A stretch of DNA of 64,000 nt from Enterocloster bolteae (GCF_002234575.2 NZ_CP022464.2:2914001-2978000), one strand, 5' to 3'; counted from the stretch's first letter, positions 51,570 to 61,172 are shown. The notes: a model not told the origin generated them from the letters alone. Program-made: numbers and translations.

Positions 51570-53267
51570 ATGAATCCAAGGACAAGCAGGAAAAAAACCA
51601 GGAAACAGAAAGCAGCTAATTTTGTCATACAGGGAAGCATCCTGGCCATGGCCGGTATCGTGGTACGCATTATCGGCATGCTTTACAGGATGCCCCTTAA
51701 CGATATTATCGGAAAACAGGGAAACGGATATTATACGTCAGCCTTCAACGTGTATAATATCCTCCTTATATTATCCTCCTACAGCATGCCGGTGGCAGTG
51801 TCGAAGATGATATCTGCCCGGCTGGCAAGGGGGGAGCACAGAAACTGCAGCCGCATCTTAAAAGCGGCTCTTATTTATGCTACGGCAGTGGGAGGCATAG
51901 CGGCGGTGGTTCTGTGGTTTGGGGCGGATTTGTTCGCACAACTCATCAAGACGCCTTTCAGCCGGTACGCCTTAAAGACCCTGGCGCCCACCATCTGGAT
52001 CATGGCATATCTGGGCGTGCTCAGAGGATATTTCCAGGGGACGGGCACCATGGTGCCAACGGCCGTATCACAGATTTTAGAACAGATTGTCAACGCGGTG
52101 GTCAGCGTGGTCGCAGCCGGAATTCTCTTTGGCGTGGGTACGTCCATTAATGCTGCCCAGGGGGCAAAGGATTATTCCTATGCGCTGGGGGCTGCGGGCG
52201 GCACCATCGGCACCGGGGCAGGAGCGCTCACGGCTTTTCTGTTTTTTATATGCCTTACCGCATCCAAAGGGCGGGAGAGAAGGCAGATGGTCCGGGAGGA
52301 TGTGTCGGGGAGGACGGAGAGCTACCGCCGGATATTTTATGTGCTCACCATTACCGTGCTGCCCATTGTCATCAGCAGCGGCATCTACAACTGCTCCAAT
52401 GTGGTGGACAATTACCTGTTCGGCCAGGGCATGGACAAGCTGGGGTATATGGAGGATTCCATTGCCACCTACTGGGGCGTGCTGGGACAGTACCAGCTGC
52501 TCTTTAATATACCGGTGGCTGTTTCCAACGCCCTTTCATCCTCTCTGATACCGTCCCTCACAAGGGCAGTTGCAAACAGGAACAGAAAGGAGAAGCTGGA
52601 GCGGATTGCAACCTCCATCCGTTTTTCCCTGCTGATTGCCATTCCGGCAGCAGTGGGAATTACGGTGTTGGCTAAGCCGGTCTGCAACCTGCTGTTTATC
52701 AGTGAGGACAATACCATGCTGATACGGCTCTCCATGGCTGGTTCCCTGGCCGTGGTATTCTACTCCCTGTCAACTGTTACAAACGCTGTCCTCCAGGGCC
52801 TGAACCACATGGATGTGCCCATACGCCATGCCGTCATTGCCCTGGTCATTCATGTGGCGGTGCTGGAAGTGTTCCTTATGGTATTTAAGATGGGAATTTA
52901 CAGTGTGGTGTTTGCCAATATTATATTTGCCCTTGTGATGTGTCTGTTAAATGGACATGCCATTGCCAGGTTTGCCAGATACAGGCAGGAATATAAGAGA
53001 ACGCTCATCCTGCCCACAATATGCGCCGGCTTCATGGGAGCGGCCGCTTATGGGGTATACAGAGGCATTTACGCCCTGCTTCCCGACCAGCTGATGAGGG
53101 GCAGGATGGGTATGGCCATTGTGGTGTTCCCCTCGGTGGCAGTGGCCATCCTGGTCTATGCCGTGCTCCTTGTAAGGTTCAGGGCAGTGGAGGAGGAAGA
53201 GCTTAAGGGAATGCCGGGAGGAAGGAGACTGGTCCGTCTTTTGAACCGGTTCCGGCTTCTGGGATAA
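51570..53267 (+). CDS. SpoVB/MurJ-family lipid flippase
   Basis: 565 aa, ATG 51570. About 14 membrane helices of the MOP superfamily. Conserved start GIVVRIIGMLYRMPLNDIIG and later NVVDNYLFGQGMDKLGY. Relatives move lipid II or other undecaprenyl-linked precursors across the membrane; SpoVB acts in cortex synthesis, YtgP in vegetative cells. I cannot tell which by sequence alone. Six bases after the DUF3048 gene. Confidence 0.88.
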   Translation: MNPRTSRKKTRKQKAANFVIQGSILAMAGIVVRIIGMLYRMPLNDIIGKQGNGYYTSAFNVYNILLILSSYSMPVAVSKMISARLARGEHRNCSRILKAALIYATAVGGIAAVVLWFGADLFAQLIKTPFSRYALKTLAPTIWIMAYLGVLRGYFQGTGTMVPTAVSQILEQIVNAVVSVVAAGILFGVGTSINAAQGAKDYSYALGAAGGTIGTGAGALTAFLFFICLTASKGRERRQMVREDVSGRTESYRRIFYVLTITVLPIVISSGIYNCSNVVDNYLFGQGMDKLGYMEDSIATYWGVLGQYQLLFNIPVAVSNALSSSLIPSLTRAVANRNRKEKLERIATSIRFSLLIAIPAAVGITVLAKPVCNLLFISEDNTMLIRLSMAGSLAVVFYSLSTVTNAVLQGLNHMDVPIRHAVIALVIHVAVLEVFLMVFKMGIYSVVFANIIFALVMCLLNGHAIARFARYRQEYKRTLILPTICAGFMGAAAYGVYRGIYALLPDQLMRGRMGMAIVVFPSVAVAILVYAVLLVRFRAVEEEELKGMPGGRRLVRLLNRFRLLG

Positions 53268-53368
53268 GCGACAAAAGGGCGTGTTTGTTGTATTTATCAG
53301 GAAAAATTTGAGAATGCATGATTAAAACAGAATAAGAAAGCAGATACTAACCTTAAAGCGGCGTCCGG

Positions 53369-53390
53369 CGCCATGCTGACCGGCATGGCG
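53369..53390 (+). other. GC-rich hairpin in the leader of the next gene
   Basis: CGCCATGC / GCATGGCG eight-base arms around TGACCG; no T run. It may be a leader structure or a weak end of the flippase transcript. Confidence 0.35.
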
Positions 53391-53418
53391 GGGCCTGGGC
53401 CGGCGAGGAGGTTAGTGC

Positions 53419-53817
53419 ATGAAGAAGTTATTATACTGCTTTGCCCTGTTTGCAGTCACATCCATTGTGTGTCTCATTGTTGCGTATGGAATTACCCGGT
53501 ATAGCGTCAGGCAGGAACAGGCAGTTCCCAATACGGTCATTGAGACGGAGACAGTCAACGATGTGGATGACAGGGCCGCCATGAACCAGGAACAGGTAAA
53601 GCCAATACTGGAAAGCGTTTCTCCGGCAGAAGAATACTATCTTGTGTCGGAGTCCGGCTTTCTCCTGGTATTCTGCAGCGACCGCAGCACCATCTGCCTC
53701 TATACCCATATTCCTGTCACGGATTTTCCGGAAAAGGAGAGGGAGAAGCTGATGGAGGGCATATGGTTTCCGTCTATGATGGATGTATACCATTATTTGG
53801 AATCGTATACAAGCTGA
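53419..53817 (+). CDS. small membrane-anchored protein, BofC-like C-terminus
   Basis: 132 aa, ATG 53419 after GAGGAGG. One N-terminal membrane helix (about 5-28), a short linker, and a C-terminal alpha/beta part (EEYYLVSESGFLLVFCSDRS) resembling the C-terminal domain of BofC-type forespore proteins. Role unknown; extracytoplasmic by topology. Confidence 0.6.
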   Translation: MKKLLYCFALFAVTSIVCLIVAYGITRYSVRQEQAVPNTVIETETVNDVDDRAAMNQEQVKPILESVSPAEEYYLVSESGFLLVFCSDRSTICLYTHIPVTDFPEKEREKLMEGIWFPSMMDVYHYLESYTS

Positions 53818-53886
53818 TGAGATCCGGCTATGCGGCGGTCGGATTGTCTGTTTCATTTTTACGGATGAAGAATAGAGGTATCCATC

Positions 53887-53958
53887 TGTGGAAGCAGATT
53901 AATACATGAAAGTAAAGTGATATATGGAAGCAAAGTAATACATGGAAGCAAAGTAATA
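53887..53958. repeat. 18-bp tandem repeat (four units)
   Basis: Units at 53887-53904, 53905-53922, 53923-53940 and 53941-53958, consensus (Y)ATGGAAGCAAAGTAATA. The last two differ by one base; the outer ones are more diverged. Lies in a non-coding gap; likely length-variable. Confidence 0.8.
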
Positions 53959-53978
53959 CGTGAGGCAGGGGTTAAAAG

Positions 53979-54012
53979 GGACCGGATTTCCGCACTGGGA
54001 ATCCGGTCCTTT
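53979..54012 (+). terminator. terminator before the flavoprotein gene
   Basis: GGACCGGATT / AATCCGGTCC ten-base arms (53979-53988, 54000-54009) followed by TTTCT. Confidence 0.65.
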
Positions 54013-54168
54013 CTGCGAATACCAGGATTTGAGGCGGCTGTTTGGGCGGGCTTTTGGCAGTCCGGCGCCGTAAATAACAGGAAACAGTTGAAATGTGGCA
54101 GAAAAACATATAAAATGGGGTGTAAACTTAAGAGCATTAAGAGCAGGATAAGGAGCTTTGGAACAATC

Positions 54169-55494
54169 ATGAGAAAACGAATCGTCATCATAGGAGGCGG
54201 GGCCTCGGGACTGACTGCGGCTATTGGCGGGGCCAGGAACGGGGCCCATGTGACCATTGTGGAGCACATGGACCGGGTGGGAAAGAAAATCCTGTCCACG
54301 GGCAACGGCAGGTGCAACCTGACCAATCTGCGGATGGAGGCGGACTGTTACCGCTGCGGCCGGAAGGAGTTTCCCATGGAAGTTATCCGGGGCTTTGGGG
54401 TGGATGAGACCCTGGCTTTTTTTAAAGGTCTTGGAATAGAGCCAAAGGACAGAAACGGATATATTTATCCCAATTCGGACCAGGCATCGGCTGTGTTAGA
54501 CGTGCTCCGCAGCGAGGTGGAGCGACTGGGCGTGGCGGTGCTTCTTTCGTGCCGTGTGGAGAAGATAGAGCCGGCGGCCGGCGGCGGTCACGTCTGTTAT
54601 AAAGTGTATACAGACCAGGGCATACTGGACGCGGACGCAGTGATTCTGGCAGCCGGCTCCAAGGCAGCTCCGTCCACCGGTTCAGACGGAAGCGGCTATG
54701 AGCTGGCAGGGAGACTGGGACACCGGGTGATTAAACCCCTTCCCGCCCTGGTGCAGCTGCGGTGCCAGGGAAACCTGTACCGGCAGATGGCGGGTATCCG
54801 TACGGAGGCCGGGGTAAAGCTCATGGCGGCCGGTGAACTGCTGGCCCGGGACAGGGGAGAGCTGCAGCTGACAGATTACGGCCTGTCCGGCATCCCTGTA
54901 TTCCAGGTCAGCCGGTTTGCGGCCAGGGCCCTGGACCAGGGTAAGAGGGTCACAGCCCTGGTGGACTTTATGCCGTCCTGGGATGACGGTGAGGCCTTTG
55001 GCCTGCTTAAAAAGCGCGCGTCTCTTCTGGGCCATAAGACGGTGGAGGAACTGTTTACAGGTCTGCTGAACAAGAAGCTGGCCCTGGTTCTCATTAAGCT
55101 GGCAGGCATCAAACCGTCCCAGAAGTCCGGGGATCTGTCCCCAAAACAGCTGAAACTGCTTCTGGGACAGATAAAGTCCTATGAAGCCATTGTCATGTCA
55201 GTGAATCCCTTTGCCAATGCCCAGGTGTGCTGCGGCGGGGTGGACACCGGTGAGGTGGATGCCGCCACCATGGAATCCAGGCTTCATGCTAATCTGTATC
55301 TGGCGGGAGAATTGCTGGATGTGGATGGAATCTGCGGCGGATACAACCTGCAGTTTGCCTGGTCCAGCGGTATGATAGCGGGGACACATGCGGCGGGAGG
55401 ACATTCCGTTGGGAAACATGAGGCAGGCGCAAATAAGGCGGCGGCACATGGGGCATATGCCCCTGCCCCAGACGGAAAGAGGAACAGAAAATGA
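54169..55494 (+). CDS. HI0933/BaiN-family flavoprotein
   Basis: 441 aa from ATG 54169 (MRKRIVIIGGGASGLTAAIG). An open frame runs further upstream through the tandem repeat and terminator, but the FAD-binding GxGxxG must be near the true start. Family marks: KKILSTGNGRCNLTN, ILAAGSKAAPSTGSDGSGYE and GEVDAATMESRLHANLYLAG (C-terminal FAD contact). Known relatives include bile-acid BaiN and other dehydrogenases; substrate here unknown. Overlaps the next gene by 4 bp. Confidence 0.85.
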   Translation: MRKRIVIIGGGASGLTAAIGGARNGAHVTIVEHMDRVGKKILSTGNGRCNLTNLRMEADCYRCGRKEFPMEVIRGFGVDETLAFFKGLGIEPKDRNGYIYPNSDQASAVLDVLRSEVERLGVAVLLSCRVEKIEPAAGGGHVCYKVYTDQGILDADAVILAAGSKAAPSTGSDGSGYELAGRLGHRVIKPLPALVQLRCQGNLYRQMAGIRTEAGVKLMAAGELLARDRGELQLTDYGLSGIPVFQVSRFAARALDQGKRVTALVDFMPSWDDGEAFGLLKKRASLLGHKTVEELFTGLLNKKLALVLIKLAGIKPSQKSGDLSPKQLKLLLGQIKSYEAIVMSVNPFANAQVCCGGVDTGEVDAATMESRLHANLYLAGELLDVDGICGGYNLQFAWSSGMIAGTHAAGGHSVGKHEAGANKAAAHGAYAPAPDGKRNRK

Positions 55495-57179
55495 TTCGTA
55501 TTAATCAGTTAAAAATGCCCCTGGGACACGACAGGGCCGGCCTTTTGGAGAAAGCTGCCAGGGTACTGCGTGTTCCGTCAGGGGAGATAGAGAAGCTTAC
55601 CATCGTCAAGCAGTCCGTGGACGCCAGAAAGAAGCCGGATATATGGTACAGTTACGTGGTGGACATAGGAATCAGGCAGGCCGGACTCCAGAAGGAGGAA
55701 AAGCTGGTGCGCAGGCTGAAGGACCGGAATGTGGCGGTCCATAAGGAAGCACCTTACCGGCTTCCTGAGCCGGGTACTGAGTGTATGGCGGGCCGGCCTG
55801 TCATTATCGGCACCGGCCCGGCCGGACTGTTCTGCGGCCTTATGCTGGCCAGAAAGGGGTACATGCCCATACTTCTGGAACGGGGGGAGGACGTGGACGC
55901 GAGGACGGACCGGGTGGCCCGGTTCTGGGAAACAGGGCAGCTTGACCCGTCCTCCAATGTGCAGTTCGGGGAAGGCGGGGCAGGAACATTTTCTGACGGA
56001 AAGCTTAACACCCTTGTAAAGGATACCTTTGGAAGAAACAGGGAAGTGCTGCGCATACTGACAGAGTTCGGCGGGGACCCGTCTATCCTGTATGTGAATA
56101 AGCCCCACATCGGAACCGATGTATTAAGCCGCATTGTCAAATCCATACGGACAGAGATTGAAAAGCTGGGAGGCCAGGTCCTTTTCCAAAGCCAGGTAAC
56201 GGATTTTGTGACGGGGGGGGAGCCGGGGGAATCCAGGCGCATAAAAGCCCTTGTTGTCAACGGCAGCCAGGTTCTTGAGGCGGAGACAGTGGTGCTGGCC
56301 ATCGGACACAGCGCCAGGGATACCTTTGAGACCCTGCTGGCCAGAGGAATCCCCATGGAGCCAAAGGCATTCGCGGTGGGACTGAGGGTACAGCATCCCC
56401 AGACGCTGATCAATGAGAGCCAGTACGGCATGAAGGAATGCGGTGAATTGGGGCCGGCCAGCTACAAGCTTACATGGAAGGCTTCTGACGAAAGAGGAGT
56501 CTATTCCTTCTGCATGTGCCCCGGAGGCTACGTGGTCAATGCGTCCTCTGAGCCGGGCCGCCTGGCGGTCAACGGCATGAGCTATCATGACAGGGCAGGG
56601 GAAAATGCCAACAGCGCCATTATTGTCACGGTCACGCCGGAAGATTTCTGCGGGATGGAGACTGGAGCCGGAACAGACCAGGGCTGCGAAGTGCCTGGGG
56701 ATGCCATGGCAGGAATCCGGTTCCAGAGGCGCCTGGAGGAGACCGCTTTCTGCCTGGGAAAGGGAAACATACCGGTACAGCTCTACGGTGATTTTAAGGA
56801 AGGCCGTGTCTCAGAGGGATTTGGCGGTGTGAATCCCGCCTTCAGGGGCGGGTATGCCTTTGCCAATCTCAGGGAGCTGTTTCCGGAACCATTGTCCCGG
56901 GCTTTCATGGAAGGAATGGAAGGATTTGGAACCATGATTCGCGGCTTTGACCGGCCGGATGCCATCCTGGCTGGCATTGAGAGCCGTACCTCGTCCCCGG
57001 TCCGCATTCCCAGAGACCAGGGAATGGAAAGCCCTGTAAAGGGAATCTTTCCCTGCGGTGAGGGAGCGGGTTATGCAGGGGGAATTACCTCGGCAGCCAT
57101 GGACGGAATCAAGACGGCAGAAGAGATTATCCGCAGGTACAACCCCTTACGTCCGTCCCGGACAGTGGCTAAAACATGA
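55491..57179 (+). CDS. FAD-dependent dehydrogenase/oxidoreductase
   Basis: 562 aa, ATG 55491 coupled to the previous gene. An N-terminal ~80-residue domain precedes the FAD motif VIIGTGPAGLFCGLMLARKG (about 104-123), then the conserved QFGEGGAGTFSDGKLNTLVK. The C-terminal FAD contact reads FPCGEGAGYAGGITSAAMDG. This is the widely conserved, poorly characterised 'FAD-dependent dehydrogenase' of Firmicutes and plastids. Confidence 0.88.
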   Translation: MIRINQLKMPLGHDRAGLLEKAARVLRVPSGEIEKLTIVKQSVDARKKPDIWYSYVVDIGIRQAGLQKEEKLVRRLKDRNVAVHKEAPYRLPEPGTECMAGRPVIIGTGPAGLFCGLMLARKGYMPILLERGEDVDARTDRVARFWETGQLDPSSNVQFGEGGAGTFSDGKLNTLVKDTFGRNREVLRILTEFGGDPSILYVNKPHIGTDVLSRIVKSIRTEIEKLGGQVLFQSQVTDFVTGGEPGESRRIKALVVNGSQVLEAETVVLAIGHSARDTFETLLARGIPMEPKAFAVGLRVQHPQTLINESQYGMKECGELGPASYKLTWKASDERGVYSFCMCPGGYVVNASSEPGRLAVNGMSYHDRAGENANSAIIVTVTPEDFCGMETGAGTDQGCEVPGDAMAGIRFQRRLEETAFCLGKGNIPVQLYGDFKEGRVSEGFGGVNPAFRGGYAFANLRELFPEPLSRAFMEGMEGFGTMIRGFDRPDAILAGIESRTSSPVRIPRDQGMESPVKGIFPCGEGAGYAGGITSAAMDGIKTAEEIIRRYNPLRPSRTVAKT

Positions 57180-57202
57180 CAGGAACATTTACAACATAGA
57201 AA

Positions 57203-57231
57203 TTGACGTGACCTGTAAATTGGTGTAAGAT
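57203..57231 (+). promoter_or_regulatory. proB promoter
   Basis: TTGACG (57203-57208), 17-bp spacer, TAAGAT (57226-57231). Confidence 0.6.
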
Positions 57232-57267
57232 AAACAGGAATCGTTTGATGAGATAAAGGAGTATATC

Positions 57268-58131
57268 ATGGAAACCCAGGAACGTCAGAATCTTGCGGAT
57301 AAACAGAGGATTGTGATTAAAATTGGCTCATCTTCCCTTACCCATGCTCAGACAGGGGAAGTGAACCTGATGAAGATAGAAAAGCTGGTGCGGGTTGTCA
57401 GCGACCTGCGGGGACAGGGAAAGGACGTGGTCCTGGTGTCCTCCGGCGCCATTGCGGCGGGGCGGCAGGCCCTGGGCCGTCACAGGAAGCCGGATACCCT
57501 TGCTGAGAAGCAGGCCTTTGCGGCTGTGGGCCAGGCCAGGCTCATGATGATTTACCAGAAGCTGTTTGCGGAATACAACCAGACAGCTGCCCAGGTCCTT
57601 CTCACAAAGGACACCATGGTCAATGATTCTTCCAGGTACAATGCCCAGAATACCTTTGACGAGCTGTTAAACCTGGGAACCATACCCATTGTCAATGAAA
57701 ACGATACGGTATCCACCTCGGAGATTCCATATGTGGACAGCTTCGGTGATAATGACCGGCTGTCAGCCATTGTGGCGGCTCTGATTGGGGCAGACCTGCT
57801 CATCCTGCTGTCTGACATAGACGGCCTTTACACAGATGACCCCAGGGAGAACCCGGAGGCCGGATTTATCAGCCTGGTGCCTGAAATTACGCCGGAATTC
57901 CTGCGTATGGGCAAGGATACGTCGGGCAGCGACGTGGGTACCGGGGGAATGTCGGCCAAGCTGGCAGCGGCCCGGATTGCCACGGACAGCGGAGCCGATA
58001 TGGTCATAGCCAACGGAGACCAGGTGGATGTCATACTGGACATCATGTCGGGCAAGGAAAAGGGAACCCTGTTCCTGGCCCATACCAATCTGGATTTTGA
58101 CCTGATGCATTATCTGAACAATGAATACTAG
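57268..58131 (+). CDS. proB: glutamate 5-kinase
   Basis: 287 aa, ATG 57268 after AAAGGAG. Amino-acid-kinase fold: IVIKIGSSSLTHAQTGEVN, VVLVSSGAIAAGRQAL, NENDTVSTSEI, FGDNDRLSAIVAALIGADLL and GTGGMSAKLAAARIA. The C-terminal PUA domain present in many ProB proteins is absent, as in other Clostridia. First step of proline synthesis from glutamate. Confidence 0.95.
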   Translation: METQERQNLADKQRIVIKIGSSSLTHAQTGEVNLMKIEKLVRVVSDLRGQGKDVVLVSSGAIAAGRQALGRHRKPDTLAEKQAFAAVGQARLMMIYQKLFAEYNQTAAQVLLTKDTMVNDSSRYNAQNTFDELLNLGTIPIVNENDTVSTSEIPYVDSFGDNDRLSAIVAALIGADLLILLSDIDGLYTDDPRENPEAGFISLVPEITPEFLRMGKDTSGSDVGTGGMSAKLAAARIATDSGADMVIANGDQVDVILDIMSGKEKGTLFLAHTNLDFDLMHYLNNEY

Positions 58132-58175
58132 GGAAGGCGCCCGGCCGGGCGCCAGGCCCTGAAAGAGGTGAATGT

Positions 58176-58397
58176 ATGGACGCGTCAAGGATTGACCGCA
58201 TCAACGAACTGTACCACAAGTCCCAGTCAGTGGGGCTGACAGAGGAGGAGAAGGAGGAACAGGCCCGGCTGCGCCAGGAGTACGTTGCAGCTATACGGGG
58301 AAGCCTCCGCAATAACCTGAACAACATATCCATCAAGGAGCCGGACGGCTCCATCACGGATTTGGGAAAGAAACATGGCGGAATCAAGGAAGTCTGA
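58176..58397 (+). CDS. DUF896 (YnzC-like) protein
   Basis: 73 aa. Helical hairpin: RIDRINELYHKSQSVGLTEE and QARLRQEYVAAIRGSLRNNL, the DUF896/UPF0291 signature. In Bacillus the YnzC protein lies in the SOS-related yneA operon. Here it sits between proB and proA, an unusual place. Confidence 0.88.
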   Translation: MDASRIDRINELYHKSQSVGLTEEEKEEQARLRQEYVAAIRGSLRNNLNNISIKEPDGSITDLGKKHGGIKEV

Positions 58398-58420
58398 TGC
58401 ATTGTGAAGGGGAGATTATG

Positions 58421-59662
58421 ATGACATTGAATGAAATAGGCAGCCGTGCCAAAGAAGTATCGCGTGTACTGGGTACCCTGGGCTCCAGGGAGAAGAATAT
58501 GGGACTGGAGGAAGCGGCCAGGGCTTTGCTGGAAGGCGAGGAGGAAATCCTGGAGGCCAATTCTATGGATTATGAGAAGGCCAGGTCCGGCGGCATGAGC
58601 CAGGGACTGCTGGACCGTCTTAAGCTGACGCCGGCCAGGGTTCAGGCCATGGCGGACGGCCTGCTGCAGGTGGCCTCCCTGGAGGACCCTGTGGGAGAGG
58701 TGCTGTCCATGAAGCTTCGCCCCAACGGCCTTCAGATTGGGCAGAAGCGTGTGCCTCTGGGGGTTATCGGCATGATTTATGAGGCCCGCCCCAATGTGAC
58801 GGCAGACGCCTTCGGCCTCTGCTTCAAATCAGGAAATGCGGTTATCTTAAAGGGCGGAAGCGACGCCCTTCATTCCAATATGGCCATTACCCGGTGCCTG
58901 CGCGCCGGACTCGCAAGCGCCGGCCTGCCCGAGGATTCGGTCCAGCTGATTGAGGATACCAGCAGGGATACCACCAGGGAGCTGATGCGCCTGAACAGGT
59001 ACATTGACGTGCTCATCCCCAGAGGAGGGGCGGGACTTATAAAGACCGTGGTGGAGAACAGCACCATCCCTGTCATAGAGACGGGCACCGGCAACTGCCA
59101 TGTATATGTGGACGCTTCCGCGGACCAGAATATGGCCCTGGACATTATCTTCAATGCCAAGACCCAGAGAATCGGCGTGTGCAATGCATGCGAGTCCCTT
59201 CTGGTGCACAGGAGCATTGCAAAGGAATTCCTGCCCCTTCTCAGGAAGAAGCTGGAGGAAAAGCAGGTGGAGATCCGGGGAGACGAGGACGCCTGTGCCA
59301 TTGAACCTTCCTTTGTCAGGGCCACCGAGGAGGACTGGGGCAGGGAGTACCTGGATTATATCCTGTCCTTAAAGCTGGTGGACTCTGTGGATGAGGCCAT
59401 CCGCCATATCAATACCTACAATACAGGTCACTCGGAAACAATCGTGACCTCTGATTATTTCAATGCCCAGACATTTTTAAATGAGGTGGACGCTGCGGCT
59501 GTCTACGTCAATGCTTCCACCCGCTTTACAGACGGTGAGGAATTCGGTTTCGGAGCAGAAATCGGCATCAGCACCCAGAAGCTTCACGCCAGAGGCCCCA
59601 TGGGCCTTAAGGAACTGACCACTACCAAGTATATTATTTACGGAGATGGACAGATTCGCTGA
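58421..59662 (+). CDS. proA: gamma-glutamyl phosphate reductase
   Basis: 413 aa from ATG 58421 (58418 is an alternative; GGGGAG at 58409-58414 fits the second better). Aldehyde-dehydrogenase fold with ProA blocks: PLGVIGMIYEARPNVTADAF, LKGGSDALHSN, and the catalytic Cys in RIGVCNACESLLVH (about residue 253). Second step of proline synthesis. Confidence 0.95.
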   Translation: MTLNEIGSRAKEVSRVLGTLGSREKNMGLEEAARALLEGEEEILEANSMDYEKARSGGMSQGLLDRLKLTPARVQAMADGLLQVASLEDPVGEVLSMKLRPNGLQIGQKRVPLGVIGMIYEARPNVTADAFGLCFKSGNAVILKGGSDALHSNMAITRCLRAGLASAGLPEDSVQLIEDTSRDTTRELMRLNRYIDVLIPRGGAGLIKTVVENSTIPVIETGTGNCHVYVDASADQNMALDIIFNAKTQRIGVCNACESLLVHRSIAKEFLPLLRKKLEEKQVEIRGDEDACAIEPSFVRATEEDWGREYLDYILSLKLVDSVDEAIRHINTYNTGHSETIVTSDYFNAQTFLNEVDAAAVYVNASTRFTDGEEFGFGAEIGISTQKLHARGPMGLKELTTTKYIIYGDGQIR

Positions 59663-59677
59663 TTACAGCTACAGAGG

Positions 59678-59712
59678 AGCCGGGACATTTTACATTTGTT
59701 CCCGGCTTTGTC
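59678..59712 (+). terminator. hairpin after proA
   Basis: AGCCGGGA / TCCCGGCT eight-base arms (59678-59685, 59700-59707) followed by TTGTC; weak T run. Confidence 0.5.
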
Positions 59713-59742
59713 AGACAGAATGCAGGAAAAGAGGAAATATAT

Positions 59743-60324
59743 ATGCTCGAAGAGGAAAACAGCAGGAAAAGGAGCAGGAAACAGCAGGAGGAAGAACCCT
59801 TCAGCTGGAAAAAGGAGATTATCAGCTGGATACAGATTATCGTGGCAGCGGTCATCATCGCCCTGGTCCTTAACAACTTTATCATAGCCAACAGCCGTGT
59901 GCCAACCGGCTCCATGGAGAATACCATCATGTCCAAGAGCCGTGTCATCGGATCCAGGCTGTCCTATCTGACCAGCGACCCTGAGAGAGGGGATGTGGTG
60001 ATTTTCCATTTCCCGGACGATCCAACGGGAAAAATCTACTACGTAAAGCGTGTCATAGGGCTTCCCGGTGAAACCGTGAACGTGGTGGACGGAAAAGTCT
60101 ATATCAATGATTCAGACACGCCCCTTGACGAACCCTACCTTCCCGAACCAATGGAAGGCTCCTACGGTCCCTATACAGTGCCGGAGGGATGCTACTTCAT
60201 GATGGGAGACAACAGGAACAATTCCCTGGATGCCCGGTTCTGGAAGAACCAGTTTGTGGAGAAGGACAAGATTATAGCCAAGGTGCTGTTTACGTATTTT
60301 CCAAAGATAGAGAAAGTGGAATAA
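59743..60324 (+). CDS. lepB: signal peptidase I
   Basis: 193 aa, ATG 59743 after GAGGAA. A charged N-terminus, one membrane helix (about 27-48), then the catalytic Ser57 in VPTGSMENTI and the general-base Lys102 in IYYVKRVIGLPGE, and the conserved GDNRNNSLDARFW. Cleaves signal peptides on the outer membrane face. Confidence 0.93.
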   Translation: MLEEENSRKRSRKQQEEEPFSWKKEIISWIQIIVAAVIIALVLNNFIIANSRVPTGSMENTIMSKSRVIGSRLSYLTSDPERGDVVIFHFPDDPTGKIYYVKRVIGLPGETVNVVDGKVYINDSDTPLDEPYLPEPMEGSYGPYTVPEGCYFMMGDNRNNSLDARFWKNQFVEKDKIIAKVLFTYFPKIEKVE

Positions 60325-60347
60325 GAGAAAACGGAGTAAGAGACAGG

Positions 60348-61118
60348 ATGAAGATAATCATATCACCTGCCAAGAAAATGAATATCAGGGAAGACGAGCT
60401 GGAATGGGCGAATCTTCCCTGTTTCCTTTCCAGGGCAGAAGAACTGAAGAGATACATACAGGGCCTGGACTTAGACCAGGCCAGGAAGCTGTGGCAGTGC
60501 AATGAAAAGATAGCCCTGCTTAATTACGGCCGTTTTAAAGAGATGGACCTTGAAAGGCGCCTGACCCCGGCCCTCTTATCCTACGAGGGAATCCAGTATC
60601 AGTACATGGCGCCTGGGGTGTTTGAGCAGGGACAGTGGGATTATGTGCAGGAGCATCTGCGCATTCTGTCCGGGTTTTACGGTATCCTTAAGCCCCTGGA
60701 CGGCATCGTGCCGTACCGCCTGGAGATGCAGGCAAAGGTGGAGCTTCCGTCAGGTATCAAAAGCCTTTATGACTACTGGGGAAGCTCTATCTGCCGGGAA
60801 CTGGCCGCGGATGAGACATTGATTGTGAATCTGGCCTCAAAAGAATACAGCAGGGCAGTGGAACCCTATCTGGAAGCCCATATTGATTATGTGACCTGTG
60901 TGTTCGGAACCCTTGCAGAGGACGGAACAGGCGGTCTTAAGGTAAAGGTGAAAGCCACCGAGGCCAAGATGGCCAGAGGAGAGATGGTCCGGTTTATGGC
61001 GGAGCGGGGCGTCCGGGACGCGGAGGGGCTTAAGGGGTTTGACCGTCTGGGGTATCGCTACTGCCAGGAGAAATCCGGGGATAAGGAATACGTATTTATC
61101 AAGATTAGGGAACAATAA
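60348..61118 (+). CDS. yaaA: peroxide-stress protein YaaA
   Basis: 256 aa, ATG 60348 (MKIIISPAKKMN). The frame extends upstream over lepB but the family start is here. Conserved YaaA blocks: LYDYWGSSICREL, NLASKEYSRAV and LKVKVKATEAKMARGEMVRF. In E. coli it lowers free intracellular iron during peroxide stress. Confidence 0.92.
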   Translation: MKIIISPAKKMNIREDELEWANLPCFLSRAEELKRYIQGLDLDQARKLWQCNEKIALLNYGRFKEMDLERRLTPALLSYEGIQYQYMAPGVFEQGQWDYVQEHLRILSGFYGILKPLDGIVPYRLEMQAKVELPSGIKSLYDYWGSSICRELAADETLIVNLASKEYSRAVEPYLEAHIDYVTCVFGTLAEDGTGGLKVKVKATEAKMARGEMVRFMAERGVRDAEGLKGFDRLGYRYCQEKSGDKEYVFIKIREQ

Positions 61119-61119
61119 A

Positions 61120-61159
61120 ACAGGGACCTGTATGCCGGTGCGGCGTACAGGTCCCTGTT
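61120..61159. terminator. bidirectional terminator between yaaA and hcp
   Basis: 18-base arms (ACAGGGACCTGTATGCCG and complement with one G-T pair) around GTG. A-rich before and T-containing after; serves the two convergent genes. Confidence 0.75.
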
Positions 61160-61172
61160 CACGGCCGGAATT

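Noticed and set aside
48954..51585. Long minus-strand frames opposite phoH and the DUF3048 gene
   Set aside because: They mirror strongly conserved plus-strand genes and show no protein features; typical of GC-rich coding DNA.
53887..53958. Short repeats as a possible CRISPR array
   Set aside because: The 18-bp units are head to tail without spacers and there are no cas genes.
53917..54168. Upstream extension of the HI0933-like flavoprotein
   Set aside because: The extension covers a tandem repeat and a terminator, and would put the FAD motif 90 residues inside; the family starts at the MRKRIVIIGGG segment.
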